NCBI GenBank assembly: GCA_021731085.1
Contig: JAKFYB010000001.1
Coordinates: forward strand, 165,266 to 214,050
From: Dehalococcoidia bacterium
GTDB lineage: Bacteria > Chloroflexota > Dehalococcoidia > DSTF01 > JACRBR01
DNA: 48,785 nt
Direction of reading: 5' to 3'
Shown here: in pieces, positions 16,372 through 23,906 of the stretch
Position numbering within the stretch: position 1 is the first letter of the stretch
How the letters are laid out: each line of letters opens with the position of its first letter
Position numbers and translations under genes: made by a program
Notes under the pieces: model-generated
Database searches by the model: none
What the model was told of the DNA's origin: nothing
What the model saw: the letters and a program-made list of their open reading frames with translations, nothing else

Positions 16372-17633
16372 ACGGAGACGATCTCCGAGAGACGCTCGCG
16401 GCTGCCGTCGTCGCTCCCGGTGACTTCAGGATCGTCGTGCTCAGCACGATCCCACAAGATCAAGGCCACCATACCGCACGTCGCGATCGCGACTGCGTAC
16501 ATGAGGTACATCGCCTGCAACCCCCACGTGTCGGCGAAAAAACCCGCAAGTGGCTGCGCGCCCGCGAGGAGCAGGCTCAGCACGAGGCTTTGCACCGACA
16601 GCATCGTCGCGCGACGCTCGCTGGGAATACGATGATTGATGTAGTTCGCGAAGAGCGGGTTCTGCAAGCCGCCAACCAGGCCAAGGCCGATGAACGCGAC
16701 CAGCACCCACGACTGGTCAATGCCTGCCAGCGCGAGCGTGCAGATGCTGAGCACGACGGGCAACGCAAAGAACACCGCCCGCTCGCTCGTGCGCGCCAGC
16801 AGCCAGCCGATAGATAGCGCAGAGACGATGCCCGCTGCCCGTACCGGCGCCTGCAAGAAACCCTGGTACGCGACATCAATCCCAAAATCTGAGAGTGTCG
16901 GTTGCTGGAAGACAAGCGGCCCGAACACGCCCACGCTAATGATCCCGCTGTAGAGGATGATGTATCGCAAGGCGGGCGCCCGCCACACTTCTCGAACGCC
17001 GGTCGCGATGGTTGAGAAGTACGGCTCGTGTACGGTGTCGCGGTGTCGCGGCTCGTGCATGAAGAACGCCACCGGCAGTGCGCATGCCGCAATGAGAGCG
17101 CTGAGTGTGATCACGAATGTGTAGCTCGTCGCCGCGGCCAGTGGAGCGCCCAGAAGGAGGGCGAGGACAACTGCGACACTGCGCAGGGCCCACAGGCGAC
17201 CGTTTATCTTCTGGAACTCGTCCTCACGTCCGGCCTCCTTGAGGCTGTCATAGAGAAGCGCGATGTCGGCTCCGGACTGGAACGTGAGCGCCAGCCCCCA
17301 TGCGACGTATGAAATAAGAATGATGGCGTAGCTGTCCGCAACCCCGAAGACGAGAATTGCCACGGCAAAGAACCCGCTCCCGAGCATGAGTGACACACGT
17401 CGCCCCCAGCGGTCGGCGACCGCCCCCGTTGGCACTTCTGCCAGTACGATGAGCAGGAAGAACGGCGTGTCCAGCAGTGTGAATTGCTTGTACGAAAAGC
17501 CGCGTTCGTCCACCAAATACAGGACCCAGATCGGCAACCAGAGCTGAAACTCCATCAAGAAACGATAGATGTATGACTTGCGGACGTTCGACTCGAACGC
17601 CATGTCGCTCTCAATGCGCGTCAGGAGGTCCAT
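16368..17633 (-). CDS. MFS transporter
   Basis: A 421-residue major facilitator superfamily carrier with 12 predicted membrane helices. The loop between helices 2 and 3 carries the MFS signature in the form GAVADRWGRRVSLMLGS. The N-terminal region YRFLMEFQLWLPIWVLYLVDERG and the segment ALTFQSGADIALLYDSL resemble bacterial drug/solute exporters of the MFS_1 group. The C-terminus is acidic and polar. The substrate is not predictable; the operon partners are CofD and a metal exporter. The ATG at 17633 has no SD but a TATACT box 8 nt upstream, so the transcript may be leaderless and this gene is the head of the operon. Confidence 0.88.
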   Translation of the reverse strand: MDLLTRIESDMAFESNVRKSYIYRFLMEFQLWLPIWVLYLVDERGFSYKQFTLLDTPFFLLIVLAEVPTGAVADRWGRRVSLMLGSGFFAVAILVFGVADSYAIILISYVAWGLALTFQSGADIALLYDSLKEAGREDEFQKINGRLWALRSVAVVLALLLGAPLAAATSYTFVITLSALIAACALPVAFFMHEPRHRDTVHEPYFSTIATGVREVWRAPALRYIILYSGIISVGVFGPLVFQQPTLSDFGIDVAYQGFLQAPVRAAGIVSALSIGWLLARTSERAVFFALPVVLSICTLALAGIDQSWVLVAFIGLGLVGGLQNPLFANYINHRIPSERRATMLSVQSLVLSLLLAGAQPLAGFFADTWGLQAMYLMYAVAIATCGMVALILWDRAEHDDPEVTGSDDGSRERLSEIVSV

Positions 17634-17641
17634 AGGCGGGG

Positions 17642-17647
17642 AGTATA
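17642..17647 (-). promoter_or_regulatory. TATACT box for a leaderless MFS-cofD-CDF operon
   Basis: On the minus strand TATACT, a near-consensus -10, is followed by 8 nt and the MFS ATG. There is no SD between them. Confidence 0.5.
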
Positions 17648-17727
17648 ACGATGGCTACAGGCGACCAGACGCGAAACAGGGACGCTCGCGAGAGTCCCCG
17701 TTGTCAATCGGTTGGTCAATGAGCGTG

Positions 17728-18360
17728 TCAGCCGCGCAGGAATTCAGCGCCACTCTCAAAGATAAAGAATCCGGGCGCCATGATGCTGGTGTCGGAAACG
17801 AGGAATGACAGGACGAGCGCCCACACCGCGAATCCCGCCGCGTTCGCAACCAGAGCTCGACCTGCCGGCGCATCCGTCGCGCTCATCACCGCGATCAGCG
17901 TCGAGCCGAACAGCATCGCGATCGCCGTCAGGCCAATCGCGTACTCGAGCTGGGGAATGAACATGATGAGGCCGATTGCTAGCGGCGCCGCCGCAAACCC
18001 CATCACACGCACCAGTTCGTTCGCATCAGCACGCGCCTTGAACACCTGCGTGAGTAACACATAGGTGAGCCCAATCCACACGCCATACAGGATCAATGAG
18101 ATGACGCTGCCGATGATGAGCGACTTGAGAAAAATGTCGCCAGAGCCTTCGTAGAAGTCGCTATCGGGCCCATTGAGCGCCCACCAGAGGAAGCCGCCGA
18201 GCCCGAACAGCAGCGTTGAGACGGCGGCGACGATGAGCGCCGGAATCGTCGATGCCGCGTCTCCTCGGACTTCATCGAACACCGTCGTGTCGAGCATTGC
18301 CAGGCGGCGAATACGCTGCATCAGCGCGTTGGGGTCCATCCCTGTCGTTTGATCCATCAT
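17728..18360 (-). CDS. Yip1-domain membrane protein
   Basis: A 210-residue integral membrane protein with about five hydrophobic helices from residue 40 onwards (PALIVAAVSTLLFGLGGFLWW; SLIIGSVISLILYGVWIGLTYVL; VMGFAAAPLAIGLIMFIP; AIGLTAIAMLFGS; AVWALVLSFLVS). The pattern and the central helix with FAAAPLAIGL match the bacterial Yip1 family (PF04893), whose function is largely unknown. Residues 1-38 form a cytoplasmic amphipathic start (RIRRLAMLDTTVFDEVRGD). The ATG at 18360 follows AGGAGG with seven spacer nt. It stands alone between the MFS operon and rsmG, on the same strand. Confidence 0.8.
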   Translation of the reverse strand: MMDQTTGMDPNALMQRIRRLAMLDTTVFDEVRGDAASTIPALIVAAVSTLLFGLGGFLWWALNGPDSDFYEGSGDIFLKSLIIGSVISLILYGVWIGLTYVLLTQVFKARADANELVRVMGFAAAPLAIGLIMFIPQLEYAIGLTAIAMLFGSTLIAVMSATDAPAGRALVANAAGFAVWALVLSFLVSDTSIMAPGFFIFESGAEFLRG

Positions 18361-18485
18361 CGTCGTTCCTCCTGGGCTCCGCCTGGCGTGTTGCGAGGCA
18401 GCCTGAAGACATCCTGCCGAAACGGCTTAACTGCCATATCTAATACACCAATTGGATCAGGTTGTCTAGCCCCGGGATTTGGGGC

Positions 18486-19202
18486 TCACGAGAGCGGGGA
18501 CTTCGCGGGCACGCCCGGTCGCCGTGGGTACTCGGATGGGGTTGAAGCCTGCTTAAGCACCGCGATCAGCTTCTGCACCGGTCCCGGAACCTCGAATGGC
18601 ACGACGAAAGCCCGCCCGCCCAGCGTTCGAAGCGCGCCCGCAGCTTCAACCACCTCCGCATCCGCCCGCGAGCCCTTCGGTGTGATAAGGCGGCCGCCCA
18701 CGCGTGCGAACGGCAGCCCCAGTTCGACGAGGGCGGGCAGCGGCGCTACCGCACGGGCCAGAACCAGGTCGAAGTGCTCCCGGAGGGCGGGGTCGTGGGC
18801 TGCAGTCTCCGCACGGCCCGTGATGACGCGCGTGTCGGATAGGCCAAGCTTGTCGACAACAGCCTGCAGAAATGCCGTTTTCTTCGCCGTCGCTTCCAGC
18901 AGGGTCAACTCAATGGCCGGCCAGGCGATCTTGAGTGGAAGCCCGGGGAATCCGGCGCCAGCACCGATGTCAAGCACCCTCGTCTCCGGTCGCAGTATCT
19001 CGCGTTCCCGAAGCGCGGCGCCCAGCGCCAGCGATTCCAGGAAGTGGCGGCGCTGGACAACCTCAACATCTGTGTCGCCCACCAGGTTCATGCGCGATGA
19101 CCAGTCCACGAGCATGTTGTGGTACTGTTGAAAGAGATCCAACTGCACGTCTGTCAGCCGAAGGCCATACGCGGGCGCCTCTCGCGCCAATAATTCGAGC
19201 AT
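18486..19202 (-). CDS. rsmG: 16S rRNA m7G527 methyltransferase
   Basis: RsmG (GidB) methylates N7 of G527 in the 530 loop of 16S rRNA; loss gives low-level streptomycin resistance in many bacteria. It has 238 residues. Helical N-terminus QLDLFQQYHNMLVDWSSRMNLVG, RRHFLESLALG, then SAM motif I VLDIGAGAGFPGLPLKI, LLEATAKKTAFLQAVV, the DLVLARAVAPLPALVEL loop and GGRLITPKGSRADAEV. All blocks are in order. The ATG at 19202 lacks an SD and has TATGCT 6 nt upstream. It is divergent from greA, with overlapping promoter regions. A GGGGCT hairpin without a T-run lies just after the stop. Confidence 0.95.
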   Translation of the reverse strand: MLELLAREAPAYGLRLTDVQLDLFQQYHNMLVDWSSRMNLVGDTDVEVVQRRHFLESLALGAALREREILRPETRVLDIGAGAGFPGLPLKIAWPAIELTLLEATAKKTAFLQAVVDKLGLSDTRVITGRAETAAHDPALREHFDLVLARAVAPLPALVELGLPFARVGGRLITPKGSRADAEVVEAAGALRTLGGRAFVVPFEVPGPVQKLIAVLKQASTPSEYPRRPGVPAKSPLS

Positions 19203-19208
19203 GGCTAG

Positions 19209-19214
19209 AGCATA
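19209..19214 (-). promoter_or_regulatory. TATGCT box for leaderless rsmG
   Basis: On the minus strand TATGCT is followed by 6 nt and the rsmG ATG. It lies within the 71-bp divergent rsmG/greA promoter region. Confidence 0.45.
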
Positions 19215-19224
19215 ACAGCGCCAT

Positions 19225-19254
19225 TTGACCCTCCCACGGGAGCGAGCCTAGAAT
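19225..19254 (+). promoter_or_regulatory. Sigma-70-type promoter for greA
   Basis: TTGACC (19225-19230) and TAGAAT (19249-19254) are 18 nt apart, each one or two bases from consensus. Transcription would start near 19261, downstream of the ATG at 19256; this supports the ATG at 19274, which has its own SD, as the true start. Confidence 0.65.
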
Positions 19255-19273
19255 CATGACGGAGGGTGTCCTT

Positions 19274-20092
19274 ATGGCGACTGAAACCACCACGGAAACG
19301 GTAGCGCTGCACAAACTCGCGCACGACTACCTCGCAGGTCTCAAGAGCGCAGAGCTTCGCGAAGCAGCACAGCCTGAGATCCTGAAGTTCGTTCGGTGGT
19401 GTGGGCCCGACAAGGATCTCAGCGTCATGCGAGCGCATGAGATTTCGCAGTACGCAGAGAACTTTCCTCCAACGGTTTCAGATGCAGCAAAGCGCGCGGA
19501 TTTTGTCCGCGCGTTTCTCAAGTGGGCGAAGGACAAGGGCCACACGACGGGCAACCTCGGCATCCACCTCCGGGTGCGCAAGGCGACGAAGTCTTCGTCC
19601 GCGGCCCAGACGATCGTCGAGCAGCCGATCTACCTGACGCAAGAGGGTCACGACGCGCTCGTGGAAGAACACGAAGCACTCAAGGCACGCCGCCCGCTAA
19701 TCCAGCAAGACCTCGCCCGCGCGATGGCCGACAAGGACTTCCGCGAGAATGCCCCGCTGGACGCCGCGCGCAACGAGCAGGCACACCTCGAGGCCCGCAT
19801 CCGTGAAATCGACCAGACGCTCCGCCGCGCCGTCGTCCTCGAACACGGTCAGCACCATGCCGGCGAGGCTTCTCAGATCGGCGACACCGTCACGATCAAG
19901 GACCTGCGGACCGGCCTCGAGAAGAGCTACACCCTCGTCAACACCGACGAGATGCGCGCGGGGCAGGGCAAGATTTCGATCGCCTCACCCGTCGGCAAGG
20001 CCGTCTACCAGCATCGCTCCGGCGAAGAAGTCGAAGTGGAGGCGCCTTCCGGCACTTTCCGCGTCCGCATCGAAGCCATCTCCTCCGACTAG
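19274..20092 (+). CDS. greA: GreA/GreB-type transcript cleavage factor with extra N-terminal helical domain
   Basis: A transcription elongation factor that enters the RNA polymerase secondary channel and stimulates cleavage of backtracked RNA. It has 272 residues, against about 158 for classical GreA. Residues 117-188 are the Gre coiled coil (IYLTQEGHDALVEEHEAL) with the acidic tip KDFRENA (Asp155, Glu158) needed to hold the catalytic Mg. Residues 195-272 are the FKBP-like C-terminal domain. Residues 10-104 are an added all-helical domain (EILKFVRWCG, LSVMRAHEISQYAE, RADFVRAFLKWAKDKGHTTGNLGIHLRVRK) that looks like the N-terminal core-binding SAM-like fold of tyrosine recombinases. SD GGAGGG at 19261-19266 selects the ATG at 19274 over the one at 19256. 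A strong terminator follows. Confidence 0.9.
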   Translation: MATETTTETVALHKLAHDYLAGLKSAELREAAQPEILKFVRWCGPDKDLSVMRAHEISQYAENFPPTVSDAAKRADFVRAFLKWAKDKGHTTGNLGIHLRVRKATKSSSAAQTIVEQPIYLTQEGHDALVEEHEALKARRPLIQQDLARAMADKDFRENAPLDAARNEQAHLEARIREIDQTLRRAVVLEHGQHHAGEASQIGDTVTIKDLRTGLEKSYTLVNTDEMRAGQGKISIASPVGKAVYQHRSGEEVEVEAPSGTFRVRIEAISSD

Positions 20093-20118
20093 ATCACAGA
20101 TTGCAACGGCCGACGGAG

Positions 20119-20142
20119 CGCGGGCTTTCAGCCCGCGTTTTT
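20119..20142 (+). terminator. Intrinsic terminator of greA, also a dispersed hairpin copy
   Basis: Perfect 8-bp stem CGCGGGCT-TTC-AGCCCGCG followed by five T, 27 nt after the greA stop. The stem is the same sequence as the hairpins at 40846 and 40884. Confidence 0.85.
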
Positions 20143-20197
20143 GGCGTGGCGATTCTGCTGATTGCGAGAGCGCAATCTCACAGCGATGTGCTGATTC

Positions 20198-21064
20198 TTA
20201 TTCTTTGACTGTTGGCTCCAACCACGCGTTGAAATTTGCAGGTCGCTTCTCCTGAAACGCGCGCACTCCTTCGCGGCCGTCCGGGTGGTGATCGCTGATA
20301 GCCGTCTTCGCAGCGATGTCGTCGAGTGCGTGCGCCCACGTCATCTCGGCGGCGTTGTAGATCGTGCGCTTCAGCAGCCGCATCGACACCTGCGGACCTT
20401 CCGCAAGCTCGCGTGCCAGGTTCATCGCTCGCGCCATCAGGTCGCTGTCCGCCACGACCTCATGCACCAGCCCCAGATCCAATGCCTCACTCGCCGTCAC
20501 GATGCGCTTTCGCATCAGGAAATCCATCGTCCTCGCGACGCCGAGGAGCTGGACGAGCAGGAACTGTCCGCCCTCGTCGGGCAGCAGCCCGAACCGCAAT
20601 GTCGCACTGCCGAGTCGCGCGCTCTCTCCCGCGATGCGGAAGTCGCACGACAGCGCCAGCGACAGTCCCGTCTGTATCGCTACGCCATTGATCGCCGCGA
20701 TGGTCAGCTTGTCGATCCCGCGGACGGTCGAGTTCAGCGTTTGCGATAGCCACCGCAGACCTTCGTACGTGCCGATGGGGTTGTCGTGACCGGTGCCGAT
20801 CGGCGGCATAAGCGCCGTCGCGCCACCGCCGGAGAGGGAGCCGTGCGCGCTGATATCATCGCCCGCCGAGAACGCGCGTCCGCTGCCCGTGATCACGATG
20901 ACACGCACAGCATGGTCCATCTGGGCCTGCGTCAGCGTCTCGACGAGGTCGCGCTTGAACCCCTGCGTCATGCCGTTCATGCGCTCCGGCTGGTTCATCG
21001 TCACGACGAGAACCCCTGGATCCTCAAGCGCCGTCTCAAACCCGCGAAACTTGCCCGTGTTCAT
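20198..21064 (-). CDS. Enoyl-CoA hydratase/isomerase family protein
   Basis: A 288-residue crotonase-fold enzyme acting on acyl-CoA thioesters. The oxyanion hole is formed by GSGRAFSAGDDIS and the IAAINGVAIQTGLSLALSCDFRIA block. The region aligned with the catalytic Glu of mitochondrial hydratase reads SATLRFGLLPDEGGQFLL, with no Glu there but an Asp in PDEGG; this resembles isomerase-type members such as PaaG. The hydratase label is therefore a family name only. The ATG at 21064 has SD GGAGG six nt upstream; the longer open frame to 21574 runs antisense-frame through the next crotonase and is not used. Same strand as a second crotonase and an acyl-CoA ligase, so lipid or aromatic acid breakdown is likely. 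Confidence 0.88.
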   Translation of the reverse strand: MNTGKFRGFETALEDPGVLVVTMNQPERMNGMTQGFKRDLVETLTQAQMDHAVRVIVITGSGRAFSAGDDISAHGSLSGGGATALMPPIGTGHDNPIGTYEGLRWLSQTLNSTVRGIDKLTIAAINGVAIQTGLSLALSCDFRIAGESARLGSATLRFGLLPDEGGQFLLVQLLGVARTMDFLMRKRIVTASEALDLGLVHEVVADSDLMARAMNLARELAEGPQVSMRLLKRTIYNAAEMTWAHALDDIAAKTAISDHHPDGREGVRAFQEKRPANFNAWLEPTVKE

Positions 21065-21144
21065 ACTGCGCCTCCGAAAGCGAAACGCCCGCCAATGGCG
21101 AGCGTCCGCGTCTAGTCCATCCTCTACCGTCCAGCTTCCAGCAC

Positions 21145-21978
21145 CTAGATTCCCTTGAAGACGGGCTGCCGCTTTTCGACGAACGCCTTGGCCGCTTCCT
21201 GATGGTCCTGCGTCATGCCGGAGAGCTGCATGTTCATCGCCTCGTTGTCGAGTGCGGTCGCGAAGTCGATGGTCGAGCCCTTGTTGATGTTCTCCTTCAT
21301 GCGCGCGTACGCCAGCGCCGGACCCGCCGCCATGTGGTCGGCGACGGCGAGCGCTTCCGTCATCAGATCGTCGTGCGCGACGACCTTGTTCACCATGCCG
21401 ATGCGATGCGCTTCGTCCGCCAAGAGGATGTCGCCGCCGAGGTATAGCTCCTTCGCCTTCCCCATGCCGACGAGCCGCTGCAGCAGCCACGAGCCGCCGA
21501 AGTCGCCGCTGAAGCCGACGTTCCGGAATGCGGTCCCCAACTTCGCCTTGTCGGACGCGATTCGGATGTCGCACGACAGCGCGAGAGATAGTCCTGCGCC
21601 GACCGCATGGCCGTTGATGGCCGCGATGGTCGGCTTCGGCATCGCGTGCAGCATCAGGCTCGTCGCCCGCTGCGATGCGCGTAATCCCTCGACGCTGGCG
21701 TACAGCAACGACGCCGGCGAGCGCTCGCCATTATCGTTGTTTCCGCGCGAGAGGATGTCGCGTCCCGCCGCCATGCCCTTGACGTCGCCGCCGGCGCAGA
21801 ACGCGCGGCCCGCGCCCGTGAGTACGACGACGCGGGTCTTGCGGTCGCGTGCCGCTTCGGCGAGGTACTCCGACAGGAGCGGCATCAGCTCGCCGCCCAT
21901 GGCATTCAGGCTGTCGGGCCGGTTCAGCGTGAGCACCGTCACTCCGTTGTCCCGCTGTTCTCGAATGACGTCGCTCAT
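21145..21978 (-). CDS. Enoyl-CoA hydratase/isomerase family protein
   Basis: A 277-residue crotonase superfamily member. Oxyanion-hole blocks are GAGRAFCAGGDVKGMAAG and IAAINGHAVGAGLSLALSCDIRIA. The active-site region AFRNVGFSGDFGGSWLLQRLVG lacks the first hydratase Glu but has Asp in SGDFGG, and AKELYLGGD keeps the second acidic position. This combination is commoner in isomerases and uncharacterised crotonases than in true enoyl-CoA hydratases. The C-terminus (NMQLSGMTQDHQEAAKAFVEKRQP) is family-typical. The ATG follows AGGAGG. It lies 10 bp downstream of the acyl-CoA ligase, almost certainly cotranscribed with it. Confidence 0.9.
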   Translation of the reverse strand: MSDVIREQRDNGVTVLTLNRPDSLNAMGGELMPLLSEYLAEAARDRKTRVVVLTGAGRAFCAGGDVKGMAAGRDILSRGNNDNGERSPASLLYASVEGLRASQRATSLMLHAMPKPTIAAINGHAVGAGLSLALSCDIRIASDKAKLGTAFRNVGFSGDFGGSWLLQRLVGMGKAKELYLGGDILLADEAHRIGMVNKVVAHDDLMTEALAVADHMAAGPALAYARMKENINKGSTIDFATALDNEAMNMQLSGMTQDHQEAAKAFVEKRQPVFKGI

Positions 21979-21988
21979 GACAAACCTC

Positions 21989-23542
21989 CTACGCGTTCTT
22001 TGCGCGCTCCTTCTCGATGAGTTCTCGCCGCAGGATCTTCCCGGACGGATTCTTGGGGATAGCTTCGACCACCTCGATGTGGCGAATCTTCTTGTATGGC
22101 GCGACCTTACTCGCGACGAATATCAGCACTTCATCGAGATCGATGTTGTCGACGAGCGGCACAATAAACGCCTTGGGCACTTCGTCGCCGGCGTCGCCTT
22201 CCCTTACGGGAATGACGGCTGCATCGCGCACATCCTGGTGCTCCATCAGCAACGACTCAAGCTCCGCCGGGGCGATCTGGTAGCCCTTGTACTTGATCAT
22301 CTCCTTCTTGCGGTCGTGGATGCGGATGTAGCCGTCAGCGTCGGCGGTGACGATGTCGCCCGTCCGCAACCAGCCGTCGTCGGTGATGGTTTCCGCGGTC
22401 GCGTCGGGCCGGCCCCAGTAGCCCTTCATTACCTGAGGCCCGAAGACGAGCAGCTCGCCCACCTCTCCCGGCCCGACTTCCTCGCCGGTTTCGAGCGACA
22501 CCACCTTCTCGAGTGTGTCTGCGACCGGCGGCCCGACGGAACCTTCGCGTGGTGAATCGAGCGGATTGACGTTCGTGATCGGGCTGCTCTCAGTCATGCC
22601 GTATCCCTGCATGACGATCGCATCGAGGACCTTGGCGGCTTTGCGTCCGACCTCCGCCGGCAGCGGCGCCGCGCCGGACATCACGAACCGCAGCGACGAT
22701 AGATCTGCCTTCTCTGTTGCAGGGTTGTTCACGAGCACGAGCAGCGCCGGCGGTACCACGAACAGGTCCGTGACCTTGTGCTTCTCGATCAACTGCAATG
22801 CCTGTTCAGGATCGAACCGTGGCAGCACGATCTGCGTCGCGCCGACGGCCATGCCGCAGTTCAGCAGCACCATCATGCCGTAAATGTGATAGAAGGGCAG
22901 GAAGTCGAGCATGATCGAGTCTGCGCTGAACATGTTGAGCGCCAGCGTCTGCCGGATGTTCGCTGTCAGGTTCTGATGCGAGAGCATCACGCCCTTCGCG
23001 ATGCCCGTCGTGCCCGATGAGTAGGGCAGCACGGCGATGTCGTTCTCAGGATCGAACGCTATCGGTGCCGGATCACCTACAGCGCCTGCCGCCATCTCCC
23101 ACGCCTTGTCGAGCTCGAAAATCTGCTCCAACTTCGAGAGGTTCTTCCGGGCTTCCTCGACTACTGGCATCAGCGCGCCGAGTGTGAACAGCGCCTTCGC
23201 GCCCGCGTCGCCGAGCTGATGCTCGACCTCGCGCTCGCGATACAGCGGGTTCAGTGTTGTGACGGTAGCGCCGGCGATGATCGCGCCGTGGAGAGCGACG
23301 CCGTACTCGACTGAGTTAGGGGCGTAGATGCCGACGAAGTCGCCCTTCTTGATGCCCTTGTCCTGGAGTGCCCGGGCCATCCCTTTCGCGGCCTTCCAGT
23401 AGTCGCCGAAGGTCCACGTCTTCCCGTCGGGAGACATGAAGGCGACCCTTTCCGGATGCCTGGCGACGACAGCCTCCAGGTACGCCGGGAGCGACGTCGG
23501 AGCATAGGGCGCCTGGCTCGGCCACGGGCTCGTGTAGACCAT
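21989..23542 (-). CDS. AMP-forming acyl-CoA ligase (4-coumarate/long-chain type)
   Basis: A 517-residue adenylate-forming enzyme that activates a carboxylic acid with ATP and transfers it to CoA. The phosphate-binding motif A3 is LPYSSGTTGIAKGVMLSHQN, motif A5 is QGYGMTESSPITNV, motif A7 LRTGDIVTADADGYIRI, motif A8 DRKKEMIKYKGYQIAPAELE, and the C-terminal catalytic Lys is in NPSGKILRREL. Full length and intact. The overall resemblance is to 4-coumarate-CoA ligases and medium/long-chain acyl-CoA synthetases, so the acid could be fatty or arylpropanoid. The start has a perfect SD (AAGGAGG). It heads an operon with two crotonase enzymes, consistent with beta-oxidation-type catabolism; no dehydrogenase or thiolase is present here. 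Confidence 0.93.
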   Translation of the reverse strand: MVYTSPWPSQAPYAPTSLPAYLEAVVARHPERVAFMSPDGKTWTFGDYWKAAKGMARALQDKGIKKGDFVGIYAPNSVEYGVALHGAIIAGATVTTLNPLYREREVEHQLGDAGAKALFTLGALMPVVEEARKNLSKLEQIFELDKAWEMAAGAVGDPAPIAFDPENDIAVLPYSSGTTGIAKGVMLSHQNLTANIRQTLALNMFSADSIMLDFLPFYHIYGMMVLLNCGMAVGATQIVLPRFDPEQALQLIEKHKVTDLFVVPPALLVLVNNPATEKADLSSLRFVMSGAAPLPAEVGRKAAKVLDAIVMQGYGMTESSPITNVNPLDSPREGSVGPPVADTLEKVVSLETGEEVGPGEVGELLVFGPQVMKGYWGRPDATAETITDDGWLRTGDIVTADADGYIRIHDRKKEMIKYKGYQIAPAELESLLMEHQDVRDAAVIPVREGDAGDEVPKAFIVPLVDNIDLDEVLIFVASKVAPYKKIRHIEVVEAIPKNPSGKILRRELIEKERAKNA

Positions 23543-23906
23543 CGTCAGGACCTCCTTCGGAGAGCGCTGGATGAGACACCTACGCTATCACGTTCGGCCC
23601 AAACGTCATAGAAGGCCGTTATGGCTGAGGCTACCGGCTCGCGGTGTCGCGTGAGGTGGGCCTTCGAGCATGAGAGAAAAAACCGTGCAGAAAAAAAAGA
23701 CGAATAATAAGGTGTCAACCTGATCAATTAACCGAGCTGCGAAGGCGGTAACTGACTCTCGAGTGGAGCGAACCCAAGTCTGCATATCGCGAGGATAGGC
23801 AGCGTGGGCGCGATCTCCAACCCATTGGTGGCACTCGCCGGAAATCCCGACACTGGCGTGATCACGGCGAACCTGCTGACGAAGAATCGGTGCGGACGGC
23901 AACGCT
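23543..23906. other. Gene-free stretch with an AT-rich patch
   Basis: A 364-bp interval without a convincing gene. The part next to the ligase gives its SD. At about 23673-23720 two A-tracts (six and eight A) and AATAATAA make a marked AT-rich patch in otherwise GC-rich DNA. On the minus strand TTGACA occurs at about 23714-23719 but no -10 box follows at proper spacing. Open frames across 23606-23902 have no recognisable domain. The right half may be a decayed gene remnant, but nothing can be identified. Confidence 0.5.

Noticed and set aside
21065-21574. N-terminal half of a 458-residue open frame continuous with the crotonase gene
   Set aside because: This part is the alternate frame of the neighbouring crotonase and reads as low-complexity basic sequence; the real ATG at 21064 has a perfect SD.
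21215-22555. 446-residue plus-strand open frame
   Set aside because: Runs antisense through a crotonase and the acyl-CoA ligase, both with complete motifs.
23606-23902. 98-residue minus-strand frame in the gap after the ligase
   Set aside because: No SD, no recognisable domain, and it crosses the A-tract patch; left as unannotated interval.
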